A stretch of DNA of 64,000 nt from Salsuginibacillus halophilus. Lineage in GTDB: Bacteria > Bacillota > Bacilli > Bacillales > Marinococcaceae. Shown in pieces: positions 8,240-16,660 of this stretch. Position numbers and translations under genes: made by a program. The notes beneath the pieces were generated by a model that was not told the origin of the DNA, did not search any database, and saw nothing but the letters and a program-made list of their open reading frames with translations. The stretch's first letter is position 1. The number at the start of each line of letters is the position of its first letter. Location: positions 124,001 to 188,000 of the forward strand of contig NZ_PYAV01000002.1 in assembly GCF_003014715.1 (NCBI RefSeq), read 5' to 3'.

Positions 8240-9930
8240 GCTCCTCTACTTGCAACAGCTTGTATAACATCTTTTCGACGACCTAGCCACTGTTTCAATT
8301 CACTAGATAGCATCGGTTTTGCATACAAATATCCTTGAACAACTGCACATTGCTGTTGATTCAAAAAGTAGAGCTGCTCAATATCTTCAACCCCTTCAGC
8401 AACCACTCTGATTTTCAAGCTGCGTGCTAGTGCAATAATAGCAGTTACAATTTCCCCATCATTAGAAGAAGCCGCAACATCTTTAATGAACTCACGATCA
8501 ATTTTCAAAATATCAATAGGGAATACTTTTAAATACTTTAAAGACGAATATCCTGTGCCAAAATCATCAATCGCAATATTTACACCTAGTGCTTTCAATG
8601 CCTTCATTTTCTCTTCGGTCTTTTCAATGTTTTCCATCGCTACGCTTTCTGTGACTTCCACAGTTAAACATGAAGCATCCAAGCCTGTTCGCTCTAATGC
8701 CCCCTTTACATTTTCAATAAGGTCAGCTTGTTGGAATTGTCTTGCTGACATGTTCACTGACATAGAAATCGCCGGATGACCTTCATCCTGCCACTGCCGA
8801 TTTGTCCGGCATGCTTCTTCAAGTACCCATGCTCCTACTTTGTTCATAAGCGGAGAACGTTCAAGTACCGGTATAAACTGAGCCGGCGATATACGACCCA
8901 GCTTATAACTATCCCAGCGGAGAAGAGCTTCAACACCTACTACTTCACTCGTTGAATAATCTACTTGAGGCTGAAAGTGAATGGAAAATTCATCTCGATC
9001 CAAAGCGAGACGAAGTTCTTTATCGATTTCAGCTTGCGCTAAATAACGTTCGTTCATTTCAGGTTCATATAAAGACGCTTGAATTTCACTTTTTCGTCCT
9101 GCGTACATCGCTGCGTCTGCATTGCGAATCAAACTTTCATAAGTTGTGCCATCTTTAGGATAAAAAGCAATCCCGGCTGTACCAGCAAGCAGTATTGCGT
9201 CGTCACCTATTTGAAACGGCTTTGAAAATACCGAGAGCAGTTGCTCAACATTTTGTTTCGTCTTTTCAGCAGAATAAGCTTCTGTTAACAAAAGCGTAAA
9301 GACATCACCTTCTCCACGGGCAAGCATAGCTCCTTTTGAAAGCGAAGCTTGCAACCTTTCTGTCACAGCTACCAACAGATCATCACCAGCTTGATGACCA
9401 AGCGTGTCGTTTACTGATTTAAAACCATCTAAATCTAAATAAACCACCGCAAAGTTTCGTTCCAATCCGGTGACACTAGCATTTATCGCTTCGTCTACGA
9501 GATCACGAAATTTACGGCGGTTGGCCAAACCTGTGAGTTCATCCTTATAAGCCAGCTGCGCCATCACTTCATCCGTCTCTTTTGTATAGCGTTGAATGTG
9601 GGTTTCGAGCCGGTCTAAAAGTCGATTGATATGCTGGCCTAACCAATGAAACTGCCTCGTCTTGAGTAATAAACGTCCATATTCATCCCCGAGGGACACT
9701 TTACGGAGAAATTGCTCAACTTCAAACAAAGGCCGAAAATATGTAAACAAAACCTTTTTAATTAAAAATTGCATGACGATAGAAACAAAACCAAGGGTCG
9801 TCACTACAAATACATACGGAATGTCTGCAGGTAGAAAAACCACCGCAGCAATTGCTGTCATAACAGCTGTTCCCCAGCAAACAGCTGTTATTTGATAATA
9901 TAACCGCATAGCTGCTTTCCGGCTGTTCAT
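8236..9930 (-). CDS. Membrane GGDEF-EAL protein; degenerate GGDEF, intact EAL (likely c-di-GMP phosphodiesterase)
   Basis: A 564-aa protein: two N-terminal membrane segments (about 13-33 and 37-60), a linker, a GGDEF domain (about 125-290) and an EAL domain (about 305-550). The GGDEF signature reads RGEGDVF at 205-211, lacking the canonical GGDEF residues, so cyclase activity is unlikely. The EAL domain keeps EALLRW (334-339), SVNMSARQF, EVTES, IDDFGTGYSSLKYL, KIDREFI and VAEGVED, the metal and c-di-GMP binding set, so it should hydrolyse c-di-GMP. The start is supported by AGAGGG 6 bases upstream. The stop codon overlaps the edge of an IS-type end, so the C-terminus may have been altered. 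Confidence 0.88.
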   Translation of the reverse strand: MNSRKAAMRLYYQITAVCWGTAVMTAIAAVVFLPADIPYVFVVTTLGFVSIVMQFLIKKVLFTYFRPLFEVEQFLRKVSLGDEYGRLLLKTRQFHWLGQHINRLLDRLETHIQRYTKETDEVMAQLAYKDELTGLANRRKFRDLVDEAINASVTGLERNFAVVYLDLDGFKSVNDTLGHQAGDDLLVAVTERLQASLSKGAMLARGEGDVFTLLLTEAYSAEKTKQNVEQLLSVFSKPFQIGDDAILLAGTAGIAFYPKDGTTYESLIRNADAAMYAGRKSEIQASLYEPEMNERYLAQAEIDKELRLALDRDEFSIHFQPQVDYSTSEVVGVEALLRWDSYKLGRISPAQFIPVLERSPLMNKVGAWVLEEACRTNRQWQDEGHPAISMSVNMSARQFQQADLIENVKGALERTGLDASCLTVEVTESVAMENIEKTEEKMKALKALGVNIAIDDFGTGYSSLKYLKVFPIDILKIDREFIKDVAASSNDGEIVTAIIALARSLKIRVVAEGVEDIEQLYFLNQQQCAVVQGYLYAKPMLSSELKQWLGRRKDVIQAVASRGA

Positions 9931-10050
9931 CTATAGCCCTCTTTTCTCATCCAAAAGTCTCGCACACCTTACCTGTGTCTATTATACCAGAGGAGAAATG
10001 GAAAACAAGGCGAACCACTTGACAAATTTTGCAAAACTCGATGCATTTGT

Positions 10051-11091
10051 TTATAAGACTTCTTTAATAAACACTGTTCGCTCTTCAGCTAAATCAATAT
10101 CTACGAATTCATAATCTTCTTTTGCATGACCAACAATATTAAACGCACGGACGACCGGACGCTGCGGCAAACCTTTATGTTGAGCGATCACAACACCTGT
10201 CTGCCCTGTTGTTAATCGAACTTGGCTTCCATTTGGATAAAATGCTACAGCTCGGAGAAAACGCCAAACAATAGGGTGGGCATACTTAAGGTTCGTAGCT
10301 CCCATAATATTTTCACACGCTTCATGTGGCAGCATCGGTTTTTCACCATCACCTTTTGTGAGCAAGTTATCAAAATCATTGGCTACCGTCGTAATCCTTG
10401 CCAATGCATGAATATCGTTTCCCTCAAGCTTCCTCGGTACTCCACTACCGTCTAAGTATTCATGGTGAGCTAATGCAACGTGAGCAGACAGCGTACTTAT
10501 TTCATGATTCACTCGCAAAATATCAAACCCAAGCCATGTATGGTGTTCCGGCTGCATTCGATCCTTTTTTGTTCGATCAACTTTCCCAGTGACTTTCCCT
10601 ACATCATGCATAAGTGCACCAATTGCCAGTTCCTGAAGCTTCTCACGGTTTAAATTCATTTTGACCCCAATCAATATTGAAGTCATACATACATTTAATG
10701 AGTGAACGAAAATTTCGTTTGCTTCTGTTTTGATATCAGTTAAAGCAAGCAGTAAATCTTTATTCTCCAAAATTTCTTCAATTAGTTTTGTAACCGATTT
10801 TTGAACATCTTGAATTTCTACTTCTCCGCCTTTTTGAATTTGGGCATGGCACGCTGATAAAGTACCCAAAGTTTCACGACGTGTCGTTTCTGATACCATC
10901 TCTTCAACTTGAACCTCTCCGAAAGTATCATCTTTAATATAAACCGCCCAAACACCCATGTGTCTCAGTTTTGCGATCAAGCCGACCGTTAAAGGTACAC
11001 CTTCCTGTAAAAGAACCCGCCCGTCACTTGCATAAATATGACGGGCCAACTCATCTCCTTGATCCACTTGATGAAGCAGCTTATAGCGCAT
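10051..11091 (-). CDS. HD-GYP-type domain protein, variant GYP motif
   Basis: A 346-aa cytoplasmic protein of the HD-GYP family, usually c-di-GMP or related phosphodiesterases. Metal-binding residues are visible in order: VHSLNVC (His), LMHDVGK (the HD pair), EHHTWLGFDIL, AHVALAHHEYLDGSG. The GYP signature reads GSGVP rather than GSGYP. A C-terminal segment (about 290-346) resembles the extra beta domain seen after some Firmicute HD-GYP domains. The ATG at 11091, with AGGAGGG 6 bases upstream, is chosen over the in-frame ATG at 11112, which precedes that ribosome site. It lies upstream of the EAL gene on the same strand, a likely c-di-GMP pair, though 120 bases separate them. Confidence 0.82.
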   Translation of the reverse strand: MRYKLLHQVDQGDELARHIYASDGRVLLQEGVPLTVGLIAKLRHMGVWAVYIKDDTFGEVQVEEMVSETTRRETLGTLSACHAQIQKGGEVEIQDVQKSVTKLIEEILENKDLLLALTDIKTEANEIFVHSLNVCMTSILIGVKMNLNREKLQELAIGALMHDVGKVTGKVDRTKKDRMQPEHHTWLGFDILRVNHEISTLSAHVALAHHEYLDGSGVPRKLEGNDIHALARITTVANDFDNLLTKGDGEKPMLPHEACENIMGATNLKYAHPIVWRFLRAVAFYPNGSQVRLTTGQTGVVIAQHKGLPQRPVVRAFNIVGHAKEDYEFVDIDLAEERTVFIKEVL

Positions 11092-11208
11092 ATCTATCCC
11101 TCCTGCTTTCATCGCACTCTATTTCTTTACTTCATTTTATTATACTTAGATTTTTACGAAAAACCAATTTTAACCTCAAAGATCATTTCACAAATTAAAC
11201 CTCGTTTG

Positions 11209-11420
11209 AACTACCCCCACCTAAGCTTCGCTAAGAGGTGGGGGATTCCTAAGAACACCAACCTAACGGTCAGTTATGAATTAGGCGATCCCCGAAGTCC
11301 CTTCGGTTCGAAGCCTTATAGCTTCGGCTTCAATGTTTTTACTTGCGTTGAAATCTCGATCGTGATGAGTGTGGCACGATGGGCATGTCCATGTACGCAA
11401 AGCAAGATTCTTCACGTCTT
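11209..11420 (-). ncRNA. Predicted TnpB guide RNA (omega RNA/reRNA) scaffold at element right end
   Basis: In IS605-type elements the tnpB 3' end plus right end is transcribed as the TnpB guide RNA, with the guide taken from the flank just beyond the right end. Here the tnpB 3' end has several hairpins (for example GAAGCCG/CGGTTCG-type pairs near 11300-11330) and ends in the GC-rich hairpin 11214-11244. The guide would start near 11205 and run to lower coordinates. Predicted by analogy only; limits are approximate. Confidence 0.4.
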
Positions 11421-12432
11421 GATTACGATAGCCACAAGAAGAACACAACTGACTTGAAGGGAAAGATTTTTCTACAGCTACAACCTTCTTTCCGTACCAT
11501 TTTGCCTTATATTCAAGCATGGAACGGAACTCTGACCAACTAACTTCGCTAATGGCTTTTGCAAGTTTGTGATTCTTCACCATGTTCGTTACCTGCAAAT
11601 CTTCAATGCCGATGATCTCGTGGTTTTTGACAATATCGGTGCTGATTTTATGCAGGTAGTCCGTACGGGCGTTTTTGATTCGTTCGTGAACACGAGCCAC
11701 TTTCACCCGCTGTTTCTGATAATTTTTCGCTTCACGTAAAGGCTTGCCGTCTTTCTTTGCCTGTTCATAACGGCGGGACAACTTACGCTGCTCTTTAGCT
11801 AACGTCGTTTCCAAGGAACGGAGGAAGCGGGGGTTGTCGTAATCCGTTGCGTCTGACAGGGATGCATATGTTTTTAATCCGACATCAATGCCGATGGACT
11901 GCCCGGTTTTCGGAAGTTCGTCGACTTCCGTTTCCACAAGAAGGGACACGAAGTATTTGCCTGTCGGGTTCCTACGAACCGTCGCAGACAACAGACGCCC
12001 TTCCACTTCACGGCTCTTAGCGAACTTAACAAAACCAACCTTCGGCAGTTTGATTTTGTTATCGACAACCGCAATGTTCCCGTTTGTATGTTTGGTTGTA
12101 TAGGATTGGACCGGGTTTCCCTTTGATTTGAAACGCGGAAGTTTGTTTTGTTTTTTGAAAAACCGTGTGAAGCTGTCAGCCAGGTTTTTGACACTTGTTT
12201 GTACAGCGACACTATCCACTTCTGTTAACCATTCGTATTCCTTTTTGAGCGCCGGAAGTTCCGAAGAGCAGGAGCTGTACGTTAAACCTTTCCCTTTCGT
12301 GGCATAGGCCTCGTTCCACTCCGCGAGAAAGTAGTTGAACACAAAGCGGCTGCATCCAATCGTTTTGTTAATCATCGTTTGTTGGTGTCGGTTAGGATAG
12401 ATACGGAATTTGTAGGCTTTGTGTATGCTCAA
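11281..12432 (-). CDS. tnpB: TnpB, RNA-guided nuclease of IS200/IS605-type element (intact)
   Basis: A 383-aa TnpB, full family length. It has an N-terminal helix-turn-helix/wedge region ([15 protein letters not shown]), then a RuvC-like nuclease with all three acidic residues: D183 in [13 protein letters not shown]277 in [10 protein letters not shown]360 in [12 protein letters not shown] zinc ribbon uses C330, C333, C350 and C353. TnpB cuts DNA guided by the element-derived RNA and helps retention of the element. The start is TTG at 12432 with GAGGAGGT upstream. A promoter (TTGCCT, 17 bp, TATAAT; 12501-12473) lies inside the element. No frameshift or stop is seen. Confidence 0.93.
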   Translation of the reverse strand: MSIHKAYKFRIYPNRHQQTMINKTIGCSRFVFNYFLAEWNEAYATKGKGLTYSSCSSELPALKKEYEWLTEVDSVAVQTSVKNLADSFTRFFKKQNKLPRFKSKGNPVQSYTTKHTNGNIAVVDNKIKLPKVGFVKFAKSREVEGRLLSATVRRNPTGKYFVSLLVETEVDELPKTGQSIGIDVGLKTYASLSDATDYDNPRFLRSLETTLAKEQRKLSRRYEQAKKDGKPLREAKNYQKQRVKVARVHERIKNARTDYLHKISTDIVKNHEIIGIEDLQVTNMVKNHKLAKAISEVSWSEFRSMLEYKAKWYGKKVVAVEKSFPSSQLCSSCGYRNQDVKNLALRTWTCPSCHTHHDRDFNASKNIEAEAIRLRTEGTSGIA

Positions 12433-12472
12433 CGTCAGCGACCTCCTCTCGGAAATACGAACTTACATTCCC

Positions 12473-12501
12473 ATTATAGCGAAGATGTCATACCCAGGCA
12501 A
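12473..12501 (-). promoter_or_regulatory. tnpB promoter
   Basis: On the minus strand TTGCCT (12501-12496) and TATAAT (12478-12473) are separated by exactly 17 bases, about 40 bases before the tnpB start codon. Confidence 0.6.
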
Positions 12502-12582
12502 GCAAGGGGTAACAGAAGGGCGATTCATCCCCCGCTTTACACTTCGTAAGAAGCGGGGGTCTTCTCGCCTAATATGATAAAA

Positions 12583-12610
12583 AATAAAAAAGCAGCCGAT
12601 TTTCGGCTGC
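12583..12610 (-). terminator. Terminator of the HPr-like gene
   Basis: On the minus strand GCAGCCGA/TCGGCTGC (12592-12610) is followed by TTTTTTA and further T. It lies ten bases after the stop codon. Confidence 0.88.
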
Positions 12611-12619
12611 TTACGTGTT

Positions 12620-13015
12620 TTAACTGCGGGTTGTTTTTAAATAAGACTTCGCTATTTGCTGTACATCATCCGACCAAGCTGTTAAACACCCGGTCATAGC
12701 TGCTTCAACAGTTTCAACCCCTGCTTCTTCCCAGTAATCAAGGGGTTCCTGGGTTAATTCCGAGCGTTCAAAAAACGTTTTTAAACCATTGATTACTTCT
12801 GTGGCATCCTCACCATTCGCTTTCACAGTAACCTTTTCTCCTAATTTCAGCGTGGTAAGCATCGACATTAAACCTAGCGCACTTTTTCCGTTTGCTGAAG
12901 CTTTTTTCGTTTCAAACGTGATATAACTATCCCAACGCTCTGTGGCGTGAACTAAATCAATGACTTGGTGCACCGGCAAACCTTTGACAAAAGTAAATGT
13001 CTCTTCTCGTTTCAT
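12620..13015 (-). CDS. HPr-fold protein with C-terminal extension and no canonical phospho-histidine motif
   Basis: 131 aa. Residues 1-85 read as an HPr domain: a TFTFVKGLP start, then NGKSALGLMSMLTTLKLGEKVTVKANG, closely matching the HPr Ser46 region (S45 here). The usual active site GIHARPA is absent; the nearest sequence is GLPVHQVIDLV, with a histidine at 16 but no Arg-Pro following. It therefore resembles regulatory HPr-like proteins such as Crh, which keep the HPr-kinase serine but cannot carry PTS phosphate. The last 45 residues are an acidic extension of unknown role. It is a single gene with its own terminator, facing away from PTS genes. The fold call is good; a Crh-like role is inference. 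Confidence 0.7.
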   Translation of the reverse strand: MKREETFTFVKGLPVHQVIDLVHATERWDSYITFETKKASANGKSALGLMSMLTTLKLGEKVTVKANGEDATEVINGLKTFFERSELTQEPLDYWEEAGVETVEAAMTGCLTAWSDDVQQIAKSYLKTTRS

Positions 13016-13113
13016 GGCCCGCTCGGACCCCTTTCTGTTTCAAAGTTTTGTCTGATCATCCTTTGTCATTATAGACCTACGTATTGGCTTGCGCAACCAT
13101 TGTCACGAAATTA

Positions 13114-13668
13114 TTAAAGAAGGTTTAAAACACCGATACTTCCATAAACAATTAAAACAACACCGGGAAGATAGCTAAAACGAGCGAGCCACGGTCGCTG
13201 CAGTATCTGCTCTCCTGCTTTAAAGCCGATAAGCAGAGAGAGAGCACCTGCAAAAGCCATGATTAAAGCTGCTGAAACAATTGGGTAATCCTGCATACCG
13301 GCTCCTGCACCAGCTAGTAGGGCATCAAGAGATAAAATAAAAACTAGCAGCACACTTTCTTTTTTCTCAATTTGCGCCTTATCATCTGTTGTTGATTGAT
13401 TTGATACATATACTTGGTATAAGCTGTACAGCCCAATAAGAATAAAAGCAGCTGCTGCTATACCTTCAGCCCAGGTTAAAGGCAGAACTTCCCTTAAACC
13501 ACGTCCGCCAATAGCAGTCATGATAAATGCGGCCCCTGACACAAGACCAACAGCTAAAATAAATCTGAACTGCGCCGATTTACGCTGCACACCGTAAGCT
13601 GTTCCAACCGCTAAATTATCTGCAGATGCAGCAAGCGCCAGGACGATAATCTCGATCCACAAAACCAT
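13114..13668 (-). CDS. MntP/YtaF-type membrane protein (putative Mn2+ efflux or sporulation membrane protein)
   Basis: A 184-aa protein with six predicted membrane helices in two halves. The paired acidic motifs ASADNLAVG (near residue 15) and SLDALLAGAGAG (near 112) are the hallmark of the MntP/DUF204 family, which includes the manganese exporter MntP and the sporulation protein YtaF. The ATG at 13668 sits very close to GCGGGGG; a TTG at 13662 would have better spacing. It lies 14 bases downstream of the MscS-type gene on the same strand, so the two are likely co-transcribed. Whether it moves Mn2+ cannot be told from sequence. Confidence 0.75.
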   Translation of the reverse strand: MVLWIEIIVLALAASADNLAVGTAYGVQRKSAQFRFILAVGLVSGAAFIMTAIGGRGLREVLPLTWAEGIAAAAFILIGLYSLYQVYVSNQSTTDDKAQIEKKESVLLVFILSLDALLAGAGAGMQDYPIVSAALIMAFAGALSLLIGFKAGEQILQRPWLARFSYLPGVVLIVYGSIGVLNLL

Positions 13669-13682
13669 TCCCCCGCTTTCTG

Positions 13683-14804
13683 CTATTCCTCTGCCTCTTC
13701 TTGGCGCACGCCTTTGCCATGGGTCGCTTCAGGCGTTGCTTCCATATAAATACTTTGTGTCGGAAAGGCAATTGAAACTTCTTCTTCTGCAAGAATTCTC
13801 ATGAAATCAAGGTGCACACGTTCACGAACTTGCAACCATTCAGACCAGGCTGTCGTTTTTGTAAAAAAGTAAATTAAAACATCCAGACTATACGCATTAA
13901 ACTCATGAAAATGAACTTCAAGCTCTTCTTGATCAATTTCATCATCATGTTTTAAGTACTCACGAAACCGTTCTACACACCGCTCCACCTTATCCGGCGG
14001 GGTTGTATATGTTAAACCTAGCGTCACCATAACCCGCCGTTTATCCATTTCTGACCAGTTTGTGATGGCTTCATTGGCAAGCGTGGAATTCGGTACGATC
14101 ATTAAAGAATCCTGAAAAGTGCGGATGCTCGTACTCCGAAAAGAGATGTCTTCCACAATTCCCTCGACCGAAGGAGTTTCAACCCAATCCCCGCGTTTAA
14201 ACGGACGTTCTGTAACGATTACAACACCACCAAAAAAGTTACTCAAGGTATCTTGTGCTGCAAGTGCAAACGCAAGTCCACCTAAACCAAGGCCGGCAAC
14301 AAAACCTGTAATTTCATAACCCCATTCCTGGGCAATCACAGTTACCGTTAAAGCAATAATGATAAATCGTAATAGCCGTGAAAGAAATGGCACAACCATA
14401 CTATCTTCATGTTGGTCCACTTTTCTTATAAACGATCTGAAAATCGCTGAGGAGGCTGCCGAAAAATTGTATAACCCCCACCCTAGCGCCACAAGGACAA
14501 AGGAACGGAAAAGTGTATGAATATATACGTTCACTGCACTTGGAAGTGGTAAATACAAAAGCGCAAGATAAAAACCAAGAATACTTAAAAGAAAGTGAAA
14601 TGGCTTCTCAAAAGATAGAAGCAAGTTCGGCATAAAATTTGTACGGCCCTTACGGGACAGGCGCAATATAAAAGAAAATAAATATTTCGTGAAAATTTTA
14701 CGAAACAAATAAAGCAAAATAAATATGAGTAATGCAATAAGGTACTGCTGCCAATCAGCACGACTAGCTATTTCAAGCCACGATTCCCAATCAGTAAGGT
14801 TCAT
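13683..14804 (-). CDS. Mechanosensitive ion channel, MscS family, with extended N-terminal membrane region
   Basis: A 373-aa protein with about five membrane helices. The MscS core is clear: TM3 GFVAGLGLGGLAFALAAQDT, then SNFFGGVVIVTERPFKRGDWVETPSVEGIVEDISFRST in pieces, and RTFQDSLMIVPNSTLANEAITNW. It is longer than the MscS at 654, with two extra N-terminal helices and an acidic tail (EEAEE). It probably opens at a different tension threshold, giving the cell two tiers of osmotic release. It is the first gene of a pair with the MntP-like gene. Confidence 0.88.
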   Translation of the reverse strand: MNLTDWESWLEIASRADWQQYLIALLIFILLYLFRKIFTKYLFSFILRLSRKGRTNFMPNLLLSFEKPFHFLLSILGFYLALLYLPLPSAVNVYIHTLFRSFVLVALGWGLYNFSAASSAIFRSFIRKVDQHEDSMVVPFLSRLLRFIIIALTVTVIAQEWGYEITGFVAGLGLGGLAFALAAQDTLSNFFGGVVIVTERPFKRGDWVETPSVEGIVEDISFRSTSIRTFQDSLMIVPNSTLANEAITNWSEMDKRRVMVTLGLTYTTPPDKVERCVERFREYLKHDDEIDQEELEVHFHEFNAYSLDVLIYFFTKTTAWSEWLQVRERVHLDFMRILAEEEVSIAFPTQSIYMEATPEATHGKGVRQEEAEE

Positions 14805-14870
14805 CTTCGATTCAGCCTTTCTATATGAAAACTTACAGCTTCATCTTACCATGATCTACACGTATGCTTG

Positions 14871-14896
14871 CAAAAAAAAACCGCCGTAATGGCGGC
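14871..14896 (-). terminator. Terminator hairpin (with T-run) cut off from the amidohydrolase gene by the repeat
   Basis: CCGCC-GTAAT-GGCGG at 14881-14895; on the minus strand it is followed by nine T. A second copy of the hairpin without the T-run lies at 15368-15383, next to the amidohydrolase stop, with the repeat between them. Confidence 0.8.
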
Positions 14897-15367
14897 CAGC
14901 GTGTAGACAAACTTTCAAGAAAAGCGGAGGCTGACGTCCCTTTTTCGGCTCGCGCTGTTCCTGGTGGCGTCGCCGCCGATGCTCGTCAGCCTTGCGTCAT
15001 TTGATGGTCATGAATAGTAGAGGTCACTTTGGTCAAGCAACATCTACATGAATCAATTTCATAATGACGCTTCATGAGCGATCAAAACGAACCATATACA
15101 ATGGGAATCCTTAATGATCCGTTAACTAACAAGTGACCGAAACAAAAGAAGGCGACTCCCAAAGGATCAAGCGCAGGCTGAAGATCCACTTGTTCGATTG
15201 GAAATCAAATCGAACAAGTTAGCTGAAGCCAAGCCCTCGGGAAAGCGTCCGTCTGGCGTGAAGGTCACGTTCATGATCCGATTTTTCCTTTTAACAGGGC
15301 AACTCGCGGCGGTTGGAGCAGTAAGTTGTGAGTTAATGTTAAGTTTTGTACTTTGTCTACAGCCTGA
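14897..15367. repeat. Terminator-associated repeat, copy A (471 bp)
   Basis: Starts CAGCGTGTAGACAAAC and ends GTCTACAGCCTGA; the two ends are imperfect inverted repeats (GTAGACAAA against GTAGACAAAG on the opposite strand). It is flanked by direct copies of the terminator hairpin, 14881-14896 and 15368-15383 (15 of 16 identical). No open frame with a ribosome site was found. Compared with copy B it lacks the GGCGGACGCTT to TTCCTGCAGG block. An 11-bp internal stem lies at 15189-15218. Confidence 0.85.
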
Positions 15368-15412
15368 CCGCCATAATGGCGGCATTAATCTTATTCATAC
15401 ATATATGCTACC

Positions 15413-16555
15413 TTATGCTTGGTACACACAATTACCATCTATATAAGTTTCTTTCACTGATGTACGGTAATCAAGCGGGTGCCCGTCCCAAATGACAAAG
15501 TCCGCTTCTCTTCCTGCTTGAAGCAAACCAAGACGATCCCCAAGGCCTAAATGAACCGCGGCTTGGTGGGTGACAGCCCGCCAGGCAATATCTTCAGCAA
15601 GCCCGTGTTTTACGGCAGTAGCTGCACTCGTTACAAAGTTCTCAATACTAATAACCGGATGATCTGTTGTTATTGCAATATTTACACCAAGCTCATCGAG
15701 CACCCTTAATGTATCCCAAGTTTTATCAGATAGCTCTACTTTCGATTTCGGGGTCATCGTCGGACCGACCGAGACGGAAACACCGGATTTAGCAACACGA
15801 TCGGCAATCTTATGTGCCTCAGTACCGTGTTCTAATGTCATCGGGATTTGAAACTCATCTTTAATTCGGAGCGCCGTTGCAATGTCATCCGCCCGGTGTG
15901 CGTGGACACGAAGCGGAATTTCGTGATTTAACACTTTCACTACATGCTCCATATGCAGGTCGCGCTGCACGTCTTGGCCCTGTGCCAACTGATTTCGGTA
16001 ATGATCTGCTTCAACGAAAGTCTCTCTCATTAATGCGGCGATCCCCATACGGGTAACTGGTTTTTTCCCTTGGTCTCCGTAAACGCGCTTAGGGTTTTCA
16101 CCGAGCGCGCCTTTTAATCCTGATGGAGAAGTGATCGCCATTTCATCTGTGAGTGTTCCTTCAGTCTTAACGGTACACATTTCTCCTCCAATGACATTTG
16201 CACTACCCGGAAGCACTTGAACTGTTGTGACACCGTGTTTTCTTGCGTTATAAAATCCTTCATCTGCAGGATTGATACCATCAAGAGACCGTACCGATGG
16301 CGTAATCGGATCGCTCGTTTCGTTAAAATCAGCACCAGGCTTACCAATTCCCTCTTCGTGCACACCTAAATGCGTATGTACATCAATCAAACCAGGTGTT
16401 AACACACAGCCTGTAACATCAATTCGCTCCGCCTCTGACGGAACGTCTTGAAGCGCTGAAACGCTATGAATCTTCCCTTGCTGAACAACGAGCGCCATTC
16501 CTTCTGCAACACGGCCGTCTCCGTTTAAAATTCTTCCGTTTATGTATGCCTTCAT
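15413..16555 (-). CDS. Metal-dependent amidohydrolase, imidazolonepropionase-related
   Basis: 380-aa TIM-barrel amidohydrolase of the COG1228 type. Motifs in order are VLTPGLIDVHTHLGVHEEG (the HxH metal pair), VTTVQVLPGSANVIGGE, PLRVHAHRADDI (His), MTLEHGTEAHK (His), ITTDHPVISIENF (Asp) and the C-terminal GREADFVIWDGHPLD. Proteins of this type act on cyclic amides or are prolidase-like; substrate prediction is unreliable. It is a single gene on the minus strand with its terminator interrupted by repeat copy A. It is cytoplasmic, with no signal peptide. Confidence 0.85.
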   Translation of the reverse strand: MKAYINGRILNGDGRVAEGMALVVQQGKIHSVSALQDVPSEAERIDVTGCVLTPGLIDVHTHLGVHEEGIGKPGADFNETSDPITPSVRSLDGINPADEGFYNARKHGVTTVQVLPGSANVIGGEMCTVKTEGTLTDEMAITSPSGLKGALGENPKRVYGDQGKKPVTRMGIAALMRETFVEADHYRNQLAQGQDVQRDLHMEHVVKVLNHEIPLRVHAHRADDIATALRIKDEFQIPMTLEHGTEAHKIADRVAKSGVSVSVGPTMTPKSKVELSDKTWDTLRVLDELGVNIAITTDHPVISIENFVTSAATAVKHGLAEDIAWRAVTHQAAVHLGLGDRLGLLQAGREADFVIWDGHPLDYRTSVKETYIDGNCVYQA

Positions 16556-16660
16556 AGATAAAACCCCTCTCGCTGATTTTCTTAAATCTTACATTAGTCT
16601 ATCATTCGAGCATGAAAAGCCATAGAGAATATTGAAATTTTTCGTCATTTAACTTTTTTA

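Larger units (their letters stand above)
11206..12565 (-). mobile_element. IS200/IS605-family element carrying tnpB only
   Basis: Intact tnpB flanked by end hairpins: the left end (upstream of tnpB) has CCCCCGCTT/AAGCGGGGG at 12529-12559, and the right end (downstream) has CCCCCACCT/AGGTGGGGG at 11214-11244, then TTCAA at 11210-11206 on the minus strand. No tnpA transposase is present, so mobility would depend on a tnpA elsewhere. Exact outer boundaries are inferred from the hairpins. Confidence 0.75.

Noticed and set aside
15167-15446. Short frames inside repeat copy A
   Set aside because: They are not conserved as frames in copies B and C, whose internal deletions differ, and lack ribosome sites.
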